Shown here: positions 1 through 9,293 of the stretch, piece after piece | Layout of the letters: the number at the start of each line of letters is the position of its first letter | Numbering within the stretch: the stretch's first letter is position 1 | From: Paraclostridium ghonii | Lineage (GTDB): Bacteria > Bacillota > Clostridia > Peptostreptococcales > Peptostreptococcaceae | Assembly: GCF_023653455.1 (NCBI RefSeq) | Contig: NZ_JAKEDR010000039.1 | Coordinates: 1 to 24,447, forward strand | Length of the DNA stretch: 24,447 bases | Direction: 5' to 3' | Program-made: the position numbers and the translations under genes | The notes under the pieces: model-generated | What the model was told of the DNA's origin: nothing | Database searches by the model: none | What the model saw: the letters and a program-made list of their open reading frames with translations, nothing else

Positions 1-401
1 ATATTAATGAATATTCACTTTTATATGAATATAGTGACAACCAATGTGAAATTATAAAATATTATGATAAAAATGATTTAATATATATAAATAATATTGT
101 TAGTAGTATAATTCCAGAAAGAGAAGAATTTATAACTTTATATAAAATAATGTCTAGATATAAAAAAATAAAAATTGATATATTAGATATTAAATCTAAG
201 TTTAACATAGCACCAATAAAATTATTTGCTATGTTAAATGTGTTTAAAGATTTAGATTTAATGGATTTTGAGGTAGGAGATAAAAGTAATACTTTAACTA
301 TGGAAATTATGCCAAAGCCAAGTGCTAAGATTGATTTAGATTCAAGTAAGGTACTACAAGGACTTAATCAACTTAAGGATAAATACAAGCAAAGCTATTA
401 G
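1..401 (+). CDS. recJ: RecJ single-stranded-DNA exonuclease, C-terminal fragment
   Basis: The reading frame is open from the first full codon at base 3 to the TAG at 399-401, so this is the last ~132 codons of a gene that begins outside the window. RecJ is a 5'-3' single-strand exonuclease used in recombination and mismatch or base-excision repair. The DHH/DHHA1 catalytic core is not in view. What is visible is the Firmicute-type C-terminal extension: a PERxEF-x-LYK segment (encoded near 115-145) followed by a small helical/beta domain. Position immediately before apt and rel is the usual recJ-apt-rel order in clostridia. The stop codon overlaps the apt Shine-Dalgarno (AGGAGG at 400-405), so the two genes are translationally close. 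The name rests mostly on gene order plus this weakly conserved tail. Confidence 0.72.
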   Translation, partial: INEYSLLYEYSDNQCEIIKYYDKNDLIYINNIVSSIIPEREEFITLYKIMSRYKKIKIDILDIKSKFNIAPIKLFAMLNVFKDLDLMDFEVGDKSNTLTMEIMPKPSAKIDLDSSKVLQGLNQLKDKYKQSY

Positions 402-411
402 GAGGATTTAA

Positions 412-924
412 ATGAACTTAAAAGATTCAATAAGAGAGATTAAAGATTTCCCAAAACCAGGTATAGGATTTAAAGACATAACAACTTTATTAAGCAACGG
501 AGAAGTATTTAAGTTTGCGGTAGATGAAATAATAGCAGATCTGAAAGATAAAAATGTTGATATAATAGTTGGACCAGAGGCAAGAGGGTTCTTAATGGGA
601 ACACCAGTGGCCTATGGAATGGGTATAGGATTTGTACCGGTAAGAAAGCCAGGTAAGTTACCAGGAGAAACTGAAAAGTATGACTATGGATTAGAATACG
701 GGACAGATACTTTAGAAATTCATAAAGACGCAATACAACCAGGTAAAAGAGTTGCAATAGTAGATGATTTATTAGCTACAGGAGGAACTATGGAAGCTGC
801 AGCTAAACTTATAGAAAAATTAGGTGGAGAAGTTGTTTCTATGCAATTTTTAATAGAATTAGAAGAGTTAAACGGTAGAGAAAAAATATCTCAATATCAT
901 GTAAACTCACTTGTAAAATATTAA
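412..924 (+). CDS. apt: Adenine phosphoribosyltransferase
   Basis: 170 residues, the normal length for Apt. It converts adenine and PRPP to AMP and pyrophosphate in cytoplasmic purine salvage. The type I phosphoribosyltransferase PRPP loop is seen as [10 protein letters not shown] at residues 117-126. The N-terminal [12 protein letters not shown] segment (12-23) and GPEARGF (54-60) are family hallmarks, and [10 protein letters not shown] (78-87) is the flexible loop. The start is fixed by AGGAGG at 400-405 with a 6-base spacer. The gene follows recJ by 10 bp and precedes rel, an arrangement that puts AMP/GMP-pool salvage beside alarmone metabolism. All key residues appear intact. Confidence 0.97.
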   Translation: MNLKDSIREIKDFPKPGIGFKDITTLLSNGEVFKFAVDEIIADLKDKNVDIIVGPEARGFLMGTPVAYGMGIGFVPVRKPGKLPGETEKYDYGLEYGTDTLEIHKDAIQPGKRVAIVDDLLATGGTMEAAAKLIEKLGGEVVSMQFLIELEELNGREKISQYHVNSLVKY

Positions 925-932
925 TAGTGTTC

Positions 933-957
933 AATAGTTGGTAAAAAGCCAACTATT
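933..957 (+). terminator. Hairpin after apt, weak terminator or attenuator
   Basis: A perfect 9-bp stem, AATAGTTGG (933-941) with CCAACTATT (949-957), has a 7-base loop. Only a short T-rich run (TTTTC, partly inside the stem) follows, so termination is probably partial. It would separate recJ-apt from rel or lower read-through. No convincing promoter was found in the 41 bases between the hairpin and rel, so rel probably depends at least partly on read-through. Confidence 0.5.
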
Positions 958-998
958 TTCATATATATCAAAATTTATACTATAAAATAGGTGGTGCT

Positions 999-3206
999 AT
1001 GCAAGATAAGCAATTACAAGAACTAATAGAAAAAATAAAAAGATATGCCCCCAATGGAGATTTAGACTTAATTGAAAAAGCCTATTGCTATGGTAAAAAA
1101 GCTCATGAAGGGCAATTAAGAAAATCTGGGGAGCCATATTTTATACATCCAATAGCCGTTGCTAATATACTTTGTGATATGGAGCTAGACATGCAAACTA
1201 TAGCTGCTGGTTTATTACATGATGTGGTTGAAGATACCGAATTTACATATGAAGATATAAAGAATGATTTTGGGGAAGAAATCGCAGACCTTGTTGATGG
1301 AGTTACAAAACTTGGACAAATAAAGTACAAGTCTAAGGAAGAAACACAAGCGGAGAATTTAAGGAAGATGTTTTTGGCTATGTCAAAAGACATAAGAGTA
1401 ATACTTATAAAGTTAGCAGATAGATTACACAACATGAGGACTTTAAAGTTCATGTCTCCTGAAAAATCAAAAGCTAAAGCTGCAGAAACGCTAGAAATAT
1501 ACGGTGGAATTGCAAGTAGACTAGGAATATATAAAGTAAAATGGGAACTAGAAGATATAGCCCTTAGATATATAGATAGTGATGGATATTATGATTTAGT
1601 AGAAAAGGTAGCTAAGAAAAGAAGTCAAAGGGAAGCTTATATAGAGAGAATAGTAGATATTCTTACGGAAAAATTTGATGAAGTTAATATAAATTGTGAC
1701 ATATATGGAAGACCTAAGCATTTCTACAGTATATATAGAAAAATGAAAAATAAGCATAAAGATTTTGAAGAAATATATGATTTAATGGCAGTTAGAATAA
1801 TAGTAAATTCAGTGAAAGATTGTTATGCAGTTTTAGGTATGGTACATACTTTATGGAAACCAATACCAGGAAGGTTTAAAGATTATATAGCCATGCCAAA
1901 ACCTAATATGTATCAATCTTTACATACTATAGTTGTAGGACCAGATGGAGAGCCTGTAGAAATTCAAATAAGAACTACAGAAATGCATAATATAGCAGAG
2001 TACGGAATTGCTGCACATTGGAAATATAAAGAAGAAAAAGCTAATGTTAGAGAAAGCAAATTAGAAGAAAAATTACAGTGGTTAAGACAAATGATGGAGT
2101 GGGAAAAAGATTTAAAAGACCCACAAGAGTTTATGGATGCATTAAAAGATGATGTGTTCAATAGCCAAGTTTATGTATTCACTCCAAACGGAGATGTAAT
2201 AGAATTACCAGCTGGATCAACGCCTGTTGACTTTGCATACAGAGTTCACACTAATGTAGGAAATAAATGTGTAGGAGCTAAGATTAATGGAAGAATAGTT
2301 ACTCTAGACTACAAACTACAAAATGGTAATATAGTTGAAATTTTAACTTCTGCAAACTCAAATGGACCAAGTAGAGACTGGATAAATATAGTACAAACTC
2401 CTAATGCTAAATCCAAAATAAGACAATGGTTTAAAAAAGAAAGACGAGAAGAAAATATAGAAAGAGGTAGCCTAATTTTAGAGAAGGAGTTTAAAAAATA
2501 TGGTATACCAACAAAAGAGCCAGTTATTGAGAAATATATGGTTCAAATGGCGAAAAAATTTAATCAACCTACAGTGGAGGATTTAATAGCAACTATAGGT
2601 TATGGTGGGATAATGTCGTCTCAGATAGTTCCTAAAGTAAAAGAATTTTATGAAAAAGAATATGTTAAAAAACCCTCAGAAAATAAAACGGTAGATGATA
2701 TAAATAGACATAGTATAGGAGATCAAGAATATACTAAGAAAAGAAAAAAAATATCACCTCAAGGAATTATGGTAAAAGGTGTAGATAATATATTGGTTAG
2801 ATTTGCCAAGTGTTGTAATCCAATACCTGGAGATGAAATTATTGGATATATAACAAAAGGAAGAGGTGTTGCAGTTCATAGAAAAGACTGCCCTAATTCT
2901 AATTTAGATAATGAATATTTTAGAAATAGACTAGTAGAGGTTTCTTGGGAAACAACAAAAAATGCTAAATTTGAAGCAGAAATTCAAATACAGGCAGAAG
3001 ATAGACGGGGAATTATAAACGATATAACACATATTGTATCTATAGAAAAAGTATCTCTAAATGGAATTAATGCAAGAAAAGGAAAACACAATATAGTAAG
3101 TGTAAACTTACTTGTAGAAGTAGAAAGTATAGAGACTTTAACCCTTTTAATGAAAAAAATAAAAGCAATACCAGGAGTAGAGAATATTTATAGAGTTATA
3201 AATTAA
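999..3206 (+). CDS. relA: Bifunctional (p)ppGpp synthetase/hydrolase (Rel/RSH)
   Basis: 735 residues, full length for a long RSH. It makes and degrades guanosine alarmones during starvation and acts with ribosomes. Domains in order: HD hydrolase (about 25-200, with HD at 74-75 and DRLHN at 141-145); synthetase (about 240-345, with GRFKDYI at 291-297 and EIQIRT at 321-326); TGS (about 391-451); helical and zinc-finger-like segment with Cys605, Cys606 and Cys631; ACT (about 660-735). The RFKD form at 292-295 is the RxKD motif typical of bifunctional Rel/SpoT rather than the ExDD of monofunctional RelA, and the hydrolase residues are present, so both activities are expected. The start is supported by AGGTGGTG just upstream. 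The dtd start follows the stop by 9 bp. Confidence 0.96.
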   Translation: MQDKQLQELIEKIKRYAPNGDLDLIEKAYCYGKKAHEGQLRKSGEPYFIHPIAVANILCDMELDMQTIAAGLLHDVVEDTEFTYEDIKNDFGEEIADLVDGVTKLGQIKYKSKEETQAENLRKMFLAMSKDIRVILIKLADRLHNMRTLKFMSPEKSKAKAAETLEIYGGIASRLGIYKVKWELEDIALRYIDSDGYYDLVEKVAKKRSQREAYIERIVDILTEKFDEVNINCDIYGRPKHFYSIYRKMKNKHKDFEEIYDLMAVRIIVNSVKDCYAVLGMVHTLWKPIPGRFKDYIAMPKPNMYQSLHTIVVGPDGEPVEIQIRTTEMHNIAEYGIAAHWKYKEEKANVRESKLEEKLQWLRQMMEWEKDLKDPQEFMDALKDDVFNSQVYVFTPNGDVIELPAGSTPVDFAYRVHTNVGNKCVGAKINGRIVTLDYKLQNGNIVEILTSANSNGPSRDWINIVQTPNAKSKIRQWFKKERREENIERGSLILEKEFKKYGIPTKEPVIEKYMVQMAKKFNQPTVEDLIATIGYGGIMSSQIVPKVKEFYEKEYVKKPSENKTVDDINRHSIGDQEYTKKRKKISPQGIMVKGVDNILVRFAKCCNPIPGDEIIGYITKGRGVAVHRKDCPNSNLDNEYFRNRLVEVSWETTKNAKFEAEIQIQAEDRRGIINDITHIVSIEKVSLNGINARKGKHNIVSVNLLVEVESIETLTLLMKKIKAIPGVENIYRVIN

Positions 3207-3215
3207 GGAGGAGCT

Positions 3216-3665
3216 ATGAGAGCTGTAGTTCAAAGAGTATCATCATCTAATGTTACTGTAGATGAAAATGAAATTTCAAATATAGATAAAGGGTTACTCG
3301 TTCTTTTGGGAGTAACTCATGGAGATAGTAGTAAAGATGTAGATTATTTATTAGAAAAGATAGTTAACTTAAGAATATTTGAAGATGAAAATGAAAAAAT
3401 GAATTTATCTCTTAAAGATATAAATGGAGAGTTGCTTGTAGTTTCTCAATTTACATTATATGGAGACTGTAGAAAAGGCAGAAGACCTAATTTTACAGAA
3501 GCAGCTAAACCAGACTTAGCTAATGATTTATATGAAGAATTTGTAGAAAAAGCAAGAAGACAAAGCATAAACGTTGGAACTGGAAAATTTGGAGCTCATA
3601 TGATGGTGGAATTAGTAAATGATGGGCCAGTTACAATGCTTATAGATTCTGAAAAACATTTTTAA
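3216..3665 (+). CDS. dtd: D-aminoacyl-tRNA deacylase
   Basis: 149 residues, typical of the bacterial DTD family. The enzyme removes D-amino acids (and glycine) mischarged on tRNA, a trans-editing step in translation quality control. The two signature active-site segments are visible: SQFT at 77-80 and the NDGPVT form of the Gly-Pro motif at 135-140. The N-terminal MRAVVQRV start is characteristic. The ribosome site (AGGAGGAGCT) directly follows the rel stop, so it is cotranscribed with rel, as in many Firmicutes. Nothing unusual is seen. Confidence 0.96.
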   Translation: MRAVVQRVSSSNVTVDENEISNIDKGLLVLLGVTHGDSSKDVDYLLEKIVNLRIFEDENEKMNLSLKDINGELLVVSQFTLYGDCRKGRRPNFTEAAKPDLANDLYEEFVEKARRQSINVGTGKFGAHMMVELVNDGPVTMLIDSEKHF

Positions 3666-3678
3666 GGGGGATTTAATT

Positions 3679-4296
3679 ATGATAATAGAGAAATTTACAG
3701 ATCATTTATTTGGAGAAAATACATATCTAATAGCAGATAAGAACACTAGAGAGGGTGCAGTTATAGACCCTGGTGGAGAAATAGATGATCTAATGAAATT
3801 TGTAGAAGATAATTTCATAAATGTTAAATATATAATACTTACTCATGGCCACGGAGACCATATAGGCTGTGTTCCTAACTTAAAAGAAGCTACTAATGCA
3901 TGCATAATAGCAAATGGTCAAGAACAAGAAATATTATTAGATAAAAAGAAAAACCTAAGTTATAGAATGCATTGTGGATCAATTGAGTTTGATGCAGATA
4001 AATATGTAAATGATGGAGATAACATGAAATTAGGAGAATTAAAGCTTAAATTTATACATACTCCAGGACATACAAAGGGTGGTATGTGTGTAAAAATAGA
4101 AAATCATATGTTTACAGGAGATACATTGTTTGCTGGAAGTATGGGAAGAACTGATTTATACAGTGGAGATGACAACCAAATGAAAAAATCATTAAATAGA
4201 TTAAAAAAATATGAAGACGATATAATAGTATATCCAGGGCATGGACCAAATACTACAATTGGAATAGAAAAAGCAACTAATCCATATTTAGTATAA
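3679..4296 (+). CDS. MBL-fold metallo-hydrolase, glyoxalase II-like
   Basis: 205 residues, a one-domain metallo-beta-lactamase fold protein. The binuclear metal site is complete: THGHGDH (55-61, giving His56, His58, Asp60, His61), His131 in TPGH, Asp148 in FTGDTL and His188 in GHG. The single-domain length and the TPGHTKGGMC and GSMGRTDL segments match the clostridial hydroxyacylglutathione-hydrolase-like group. The lack of a glyoxalase II C-terminal domain, and the usual absence of glutathione in clostridia, make a glutathione thioester an unlikely substrate; the true substrate is not deducible. The gene lies 13 bp after dtd with an AAGGGGG ribosome site. This rel-dtd-MBL-hemZ-hisS order is a conserved neighbourhood. 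Confidence 0.9.
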   Translation: MIIEKFTDHLFGENTYLIADKNTREGAVIDPGGEIDDLMKFVEDNFINVKYIILTHGHGDHIGCVPNLKEATNACIIANGQEQEILLDKKKNLSYRMHCGSIEFDADKYVNDGDNMKLGELKLKFIHTPGHTKGGMCVKIENHMFTGDTLFAGSMGRTDLYSGDDNQMKKSLNRLKKYEDDIIVYPGHGPNTTIGIEKATNPYLV

Positions 4297-4333
4297 GGTA
4301 TTTGCTTAGAATAACAATAAAGGAGTAGTTTAA

Positions 4334-5809
4334 ATGTTAGGTATTGAGTTAAAAGGACATGACTACAAATATGAAATTGCAGAATTATTCAAGTTATTTA
4401 CTACTCAATTTAAATTTATAAAAGAAGATGAAAAATTTGAAAAAGCTTTGATAAATGAGTTTATTAAAAATGAAGATTATATAAAGAGTACAACTAAATA
4501 CTATGAAAATAATGATTTAAAGCTTTGCAAAGAAGAAGTTTTTAATATAAATTCTTTAAATGAAGAAGAGATAAAAAAGAAATCTAAAACTATTATAAAG
4601 AGAAGTATATTTAAGGTTTTAAGTGAATTGTACGATACTTACGTTCCATGGGGGATTTTGACAGGGATAAGACCTGTTAAAATAGTCCATAGTTTGTTAG
4701 ATGAAGGACTGAGTGAAGTTGAAATAAGACAAAACCTTAAAGATAATTATTTAATAAAAGATGAAAAAATAGATTTAGCTTTAGATATAGCAAAAAGAGA
4801 GCGTGTATTTATATATCCTATTGATAAAAACAAAATATCTTTATATGTAAGTATTCCTTTTTGCCCTACAAGATGTGTGTATTGCTCATTCCCTTCTAAT
4901 CCTATGAAACAATTTGGACATTTAAGAGAGAATTACGTAAAAGCTATTATAAAGGAAATAAAAGGATTAGCGAAACTATTAAAAGAGACTAATAAAGAAA
5001 TCGAAACTTTATATATAGGTGGAGGTACACCAACAACATTAGAGGCTGAACAACTAGATAATTTAATTAAAGCTCTATTTATGGAACTTGACTTAACAAA
5101 AATAAAAGAGTTTACAGTTGAAGCTGGAAGACCAGACACTATAAATAGAGAAAAGTTAGAAGTTATGAAAAAGCATAATGTTACTAGAATAAGTATAAAT
5201 CCTCAAACTATGAATAATGAAACTTTAGTCAAAATAGGTAGAGATCATAACGTAGATGATATAGTAAGATGTTTTAATATGGCTAGAGATCTTGGATTTA
5301 ATAATATAAACATGGATATTATACTAGGTTTAGTAGATGAAAACGTGGTAATGGTTAGAAATACTTTAGAGAGAATAAAAGAACTTTCTCCAGAGAGTTT
5401 AACTGTACATACATTAGCAATAAAAAGAGCATCTACACTAAAAGAAAATCTAGATAAGTATGAACTTACAAGATATGAAGAGATGATAAGTATGATAAAT
5501 TTATCTATGGAGTATGCAAAATCTATGGGGCTTAATCCTTACTATATGTACAGACAAAAACATATGCTTGGAAACCTTGAAAACATAGGATATGCTAAAG
5601 AAGGATTTGAATGTATATATAATATTCAAATTATGGAAGAAAAGCAAAGTAATCTTGCTGTAGGGGCAGGTGCTATCAGCAAATATGTATATGTAGATGA
5701 AGATAGAATTGAAAGAACTGACAATGTTAAAAATGTAGGAATTTACATAGATAGAGTTGATGAAATGATAGAAAGAAAGGAAAAGGAGGTATATAAAAAT
5801 GATAACTAA
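4334..5809 (+). CDS. hemZ: HemZ-type radical SAM protein (putative coproporphyrinogen III dehydrogenase)
   Basis: 491 residues. The radical SAM cluster motif CxxxCxxC is at Cys177, Cys181 and Cys184 (PFCPTRCVYC). IGGGTPT follows as the SAM-binding glycine-rich segment. An N-terminal domain of about 165 residues with WGILTGIRPVKI (106-117) distinguishes the HemZ subgroup from HemN and HemW. HemZ is annotated as an oxygen-independent coproporphyrinogen III oxidase, but in clostridia without a full haem pathway this role is unproven. The start has AGGAG at 4321-4325. The 3' end overlaps hisS by 11 bases (5799-5809) in another frame, so translation of the two is likely coupled. Confidence 0.88.
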   Translation: MLGIELKGHDYKYEIAELFKLFTTQFKFIKEDEKFEKALINEFIKNEDYIKSTTKYYENNDLKLCKEEVFNINSLNEEEIKKKSKTIIKRSIFKVLSELYDTYVPWGILTGIRPVKIVHSLLDEGLSEVEIRQNLKDNYLIKDEKIDLALDIAKRERVFIYPIDKNKISLYVSIPFCPTRCVYCSFPSNPMKQFGHLRENYVKAIIKEIKGLAKLLKETNKEIETLYIGGGTPTTLEAEQLDNLIKALFMELDLTKIKEFTVEAGRPDTINREKLEVMKKHNVTRISINPQTMNNETLVKIGRDHNVDDIVRCFNMARDLGFNNINMDIILGLVDENVVMVRNTLERIKELSPESLTVHTLAIKRASTLKENLDKYELTRYEEMISMINLSMEYAKSMGLNPYYMYRQKHMLGNLENIGYAKEGFECIYNIQIMEEKQSNLAVGAGAISKYVYVDEDRIERTDNVKNVGIYIDRVDEMIERKEKEVYKNDN

Positions 5810-7061
5810 AGCTCCAAGAGGAACTAAAGATATAACTCCAAAAGATGCATATAAATGGAATTATGTTGAAAATAAATTTAGAGAAGTATGCGCATTATTT
5901 GGATATGAGGAAATAAGAACTCCTATATTTGAACATACAGAGTTATTCCAAAGAGGTGTTGGAGAAACAACAGATGTCGTTCAAAAGGAAATGTATACTT
6001 TTGAAGATAAAGGAAAAAGAAGTATAACACTAAAACCAGAAGGTACAGCTGGTGCAGTTAGAGCATTCATTGAAAATAAAATGTATGCAGATACTCAACC
6101 AACTAAATTATTCTACCAAACTCCATGCTTTAGATACGAAAGACCTCAAGCTGGAAGACAAAGACAATTCCATCAATTTGGAATAGAAACATTAGGTAGT
6201 GATAAACCATCTATAGATGCTGAAGTTATAGCTTTAGCTGTTCAATTTTTCAATGAAGTGGGATTAAATAATTTAGAAACTTGCATAAACTCAGTAGGTT
6301 GCCCTACTTGTAGAGAAAAATATAATAATATTTTAAAAGAGTATCTAGATGTAAAAAGTGATGTTTTATGTGAGACTTGTAACGAGAGAAAAGAAAAAAA
6401 TCCAATGAGAGTTATAGACTGCAAAAACCCAGTTTGTAAAGAAAATTTAGCAGATATTCCATATATGATAGATCACTTATGTGATGACTGCAAAGATCAT
6501 TTTGCAAAGGTTCAAGAGTATTTAACTGAAATGGGTATAAATTTCAAGGTTGATAAAACTATAGTTAGAGGACTTGACTACTACAAAAAGACTGCTTTTG
6601 AAATAATATCAAATGATATAGGAGCACAAAGTACAGTTTGTGGTGGTGGTAGATATGATGGACTAGTAGAGCAACTAGGAGGACCTAAAGGTGTTAGTGG
6701 AATTGGATTTGCTCTTGGTGTTGAAAGATTATTATTAACTCTTGAAAATAATGATATAGAAATACCTAACCCTAAAGCTACAGATATATTCATAGCTACA
6801 ATAGGTGAAAATGCTCAAACGAAGAGTTTTAAAATATTAAAAGATTTAAGAGAAAATCATATAAGTGCAGATAAAGATCATTTAGATAGAAGTTTAAAAG
6901 CTCAATTTAAATATTCAGATAAGTTAAATGCAAAATATACTATAGTAATAGGTGATGATGAATTATCAAATGATGAAGTTAAATTAAAAGATATGTCAAC
7001 ATCAGAACAAACTACTATAAAATTAAGTGAAATAGTTAAAGAATTAAAAAATAGATTATAG
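5799..7061 (+). CDS. hisS: Histidyl-tRNA synthetase
   Basis: 420 residues, a class II aminoacyl-tRNA synthetase that charges tRNA-His. The N-terminal APRGTKDI is typical. Motif 1 lies around 37-62 (EEIRTPIFEHTELF), motif 2 is FRYERPQAGRQRQFHQFG (111-128), the histidine-specific signature is RGLDYYKKTAFE (257-268), and motif 3-type GGGRYDGLV is at 282-290. The C-terminal anticodon-binding domain covers about 330-420. The insertion between motif 2 and the signature holds paired cysteines (168/171, 191/194, 208/213, 228/231), seen in many Firmicute HisRS and suggestive of a structural metal site. It starts inside the 3' end of hemZ, after AGGAGG in that gene. There is no T-box leader here. Confidence 0.97.
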   Translation: MITKAPRGTKDITPKDAYKWNYVENKFREVCALFGYEEIRTPIFEHTELFQRGVGETTDVVQKEMYTFEDKGKRSITLKPEGTAGAVRAFIENKMYADTQPTKLFYQTPCFRYERPQAGRQRQFHQFGIETLGSDKPSIDAEVIALAVQFFNEVGLNNLETCINSVGCPTCREKYNNILKEYLDVKSDVLCETCNERKEKNPMRVIDCKNPVCKENLADIPYMIDHLCDDCKDHFAKVQEYLTEMGINFKVDKTIVRGLDYYKKTAFEIISNDIGAQSTVCGGGRYDGLVEQLGGPKGVSGIGFALGVERLLLTLENNDIEIPNPKATDIFIATIGENAQTKSFKILKDLRENHISADKDHLDRSLKAQFKYSDKLNAKYTIVIGDDELSNDEVKLKDMSTSEQTTIKLSEIVKELKNRL

Positions 7062-7099
7062 ATAATTCTTAATAATTAATAACATATTGGAGGAAAGAC

Positions 7100-8890
7100 A
7101 TGGAGACTCTAAACGGATTAAAGAGAACTCACTATTGTGGAGACTTAAGAGAATCTAATATAGATGAAGAAGTTGTACTTATGGGATGGGTACAAAAGAA
7201 AAGAAACTTAGGTGGATTAGTATTTGTAGACTTAAGAGATAGAAGTGGAATTTGCCAAATAATATTTGACACAGATGTAAATGCAGAAGCTTTTGCAAAA
7301 GCTGAAAAATTAGGATCTGAGTATGTAATAGCAATAAAGGGTAAGGTTGCAGAAAGATCTTCTAAAAATCCTAATTTACCAACAGGTGATATAGAAGTAT
7401 TTGCTACAGAATTAAAATTACTAAATAAATCAGAGACACCACCTATATATATAAAAGATGACGATAATGTATCTGAAGAATTAAGACTTAAATATAGATA
7501 TTTAGATTTAAGAAAACCATCTATGCAAAAGAACTTAATATTAAGAAGTAGAGTTGCTAGTATAGTTAGAAATTACTTAACAGAAAATAATTTCTTTGAA
7601 ATAGAAACACCATTTTTAATAAAACCAACTCCAGAAGGAGCTAGAGACTATTTAGTACCAAGTAGAGTAAATGAAGGTAAATTCTATGCACTACCACAAT
7701 CACCTCAATTATTTAAACAATTATTAATGGTAAGTGGAATGGATAGATACTTCCAAATAGTTAAGTGTTTCAGAGATGAGGACTTAAGAGCTGACAGACA
7801 ACCAGAGTTTACTCAAATAGACTGCGAAATGTCTTTTGTTGAACAAGAAGATGTTATGGATATAATGGAAAAAATGGTACAAAGAATATTCAAAGAAGTA
7901 TTGAATGTAGAGGTTAACTTACCTCTTAAGGCGATGACTTATGCTGAAGCTATGGAAAGATATGGATCAGATAAGCCAGATACTAGATTTGGATATGAAT
8001 TAACTAATATATCTGATGTAGTTGCAAATTGCGGATTTGGTGTTTTTGCTAATGCTACTAAAGATGGGATGAGTGTTAGAGGTATAAATGTAAAAGGTAA
8101 AGGCGAAGATTTCTCTAAGAAACAAATTGGAAAATTAGAAGATCATGCTAAAACTTATAAAGCAAAAGGTCTTGCTTGGATGAAAGTTGGAGAAAATAAT
8201 GAAGTAACATCTCCTATAGCTAAGTTCTTCACAGAAGAAGAAATAAATGCTATATTAAATAAAATGTATGCTCAACCTGGAGACTTATTATTATTTGTTG
8301 CAGATAAGGACAGTGTAGTATTTGATGCTTTAGGTCAAGTAAGATTAGAAGTAGCTAGAAGATTAGACTTATTAGACAGTAATACTTATGAAATGTTATG
8401 GGTTACTGAATTCCCAGTATTTGAAGAAGATGAAGAAACTGGAAGAATGATAGCTAAACATCACCCGTTCACTTCTCCATTAGATGAAGATTTAGAAAGA
8501 TTAGAGAGTGATGATAAAGCTTCTTTAAGAGCTAAAGCTTATGATATGGTTATAAATGGTTATGAAGTAGGAGGAGGAAGTGTTAGAATATTTAATGCTG
8601 ATGTGCAACAAAAAATGTTCAAAGCATTAGGTTTTACTGAAGAAGAAGCTCAAGAAAAATTTGGATTCTTATTAGATGCATTTAAATATGGTACTCCACC
8701 TCATGCTGGTATGGCATTTGGGCTTGATAGACTTATAATGATACTAGCTGGAACTACAAATATAAAAGATGTAATAGCATTCCCTAAAAACCAAAGTGCT
8801 GTTTGCCCGATGACTAATGCTCCAGCAATAGCTGAAGAAACTCAATTAGAAGAATTAAACATAATAGTTGATATAAAAGATAAAGAATAG
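7100..8890 (+). CDS. aspS: Aspartyl-tRNA synthetase
   Basis: 596 residues, the bacterial-type AspRS length. Order: N-terminal OB-fold anticodon domain (about 15-110, GWVQKKRNLGG at 29-39); catalytic core with motif 2 FRDEDLRADRQPEFTQID (224-241); the inserted GAD domain (about 290-420); motif 3 with GMAFGLDRL near 537-545. It charges tRNA-Asp; whether it also acts on tRNA-Asn cannot be decided from sequence alone. GGAGG lies 6 bases before the ATG. The gene is 38 bp after hisS, the usual hisS-aspS pair, and ends at a strong terminator that closes the housekeeping block. Confidence 0.97.
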   Translation: METLNGLKRTHYCGDLRESNIDEEVVLMGWVQKKRNLGGLVFVDLRDRSGICQIIFDTDVNAEAFAKAEKLGSEYVIAIKGKVAERSSKNPNLPTGDIEVFATELKLLNKSETPPIYIKDDDNVSEELRLKYRYLDLRKPSMQKNLILRSRVASIVRNYLTENNFFEIETPFLIKPTPEGARDYLVPSRVNEGKFYALPQSPQLFKQLLMVSGMDRYFQIVKCFRDEDLRADRQPEFTQIDCEMSFVEQEDVMDIMEKMVQRIFKEVLNVEVNLPLKAMTYAEAMERYGSDKPDTRFGYELTNISDVVANCGFGVFANATKDGMSVRGINVKGKGEDFSKKQIGKLEDHAKTYKAKGLAWMKVGENNEVTSPIAKFFTEEEINAILNKMYAQPGDLLLFVADKDSVVFDALGQVRLEVARRLDLLDSNTYEMLWVTEFPVFEEDEETGRMIAKHHPFTSPLDEDLERLESDDKASLRAKAYDMVINGYEVGGGSVRIFNADVQQKMFKALGFTEEEAQEKFGFLLDAFKYGTPPHAGMAFGLDRLIMILAGTTNIKDVIAFPKNQSAVCPMTNAPAIAEETQLEELNIIVDIKDKE

Positions 8891-8900
8891 TACATTTATA

Positions 8901-8945
8901 ATAAATACTGTTGGATAAAATTCAGCAGTATTTATTTTTTTTTTA
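8901..8945 (+). terminator. Rho-independent terminator after aspS
   Basis: The stem ATAAATACTG (8901-8910) pairs with CAGTATTTAT (8926-8935), extended inward by several pairs, and is followed by about ten Ts (8936-8944). It closes the rel-to-aspS transcript. Confidence 0.88.
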
Positions 8946-8956
8946 GTAAAATAATA

Positions 8957-8962
8957 TATAAT
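8957..8962 (+). promoter_or_regulatory. Possible -10 element for the csoR operon
   Basis: A perfect TATAAT lies 30 bases before the csoR-like ATG. The expected -35 position falls in the T-run of the aspS terminator and has no TTGACA-like sequence. No G/C-rich pseudo-inverted repeat of the kind bound by Cu-sensing CsoR proteins was recognised, so autoregulation is not shown. Confidence 0.35.
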
Positions 8963-8992
8963 ATACTATATGAATGAAAAAGAGGTAATTAC

Positions 8993-9283
8993 ATGGAGAA
9001 AAAATTAGCTAAAAGTAATGATAAAGAAGCTATTATAAAGAGATTAAATAGAATTGAAGGTCAAGTAAAAGGAATTCAAAAAATGGTTGAGGATGAGAGG
9101 TATTGCGTAGATATTTTGGTTCAAATATCTGCAATACGGTCAGCAATAAATAGAGTAGGAAATATAATACTTGAAAATCATATAAAAGGATGTGTATCAA
9201 ACTCAATAAAAGAGGGAAATACACAACAGTCAGATGAGTTAATTTCGGAACTAGTGGAAACTATAAATAAATTTACAAAATAG
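8993..9283 (+). CDS. csoR: CsoR/RcnR-family metal-sensing transcriptional repressor
   Basis: 96 residues, an all-helical DUF156 protein. RLNRIEGQVKGI (18-29) is the DNA-binding helix signature. The ligand fingerprint Cys38, His63 and Cys67 (in RYCVD and ENHIKGC), with Tyr37 beside the first cysteine, matches Cu(I)-sensing CsoR rather than persulfide-sensing CstR, which lacks the His. In this family metal binding releases DNA and induces export genes. Here no copper ATPase or chaperone is adjacent: the only partner is the RseC-like gene 10 bp downstream. AGAGG at 8981-8985 supports the start. Family is sure; the metal and targets are inferred. Confidence 0.88.
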   Translation: MEKKLAKSNDKEAIIKRLNRIEGQVKGIQKMVEDERYCVDILVQISAIRSAINRVGNIILENHIKGCVSNSIKEGNTQQSDELISELVETINKFTK

Positions 9284-9293
9284 GGGGATTGTT

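Noticed and set aside
7062..7099. T-box or other tRNA-sensing leader before the synthetase genes
   Set aside because: Only 38 bp separate hisS and aspS, and hisS overlaps hemZ. There is no room for a T-box and no such motif was seen.
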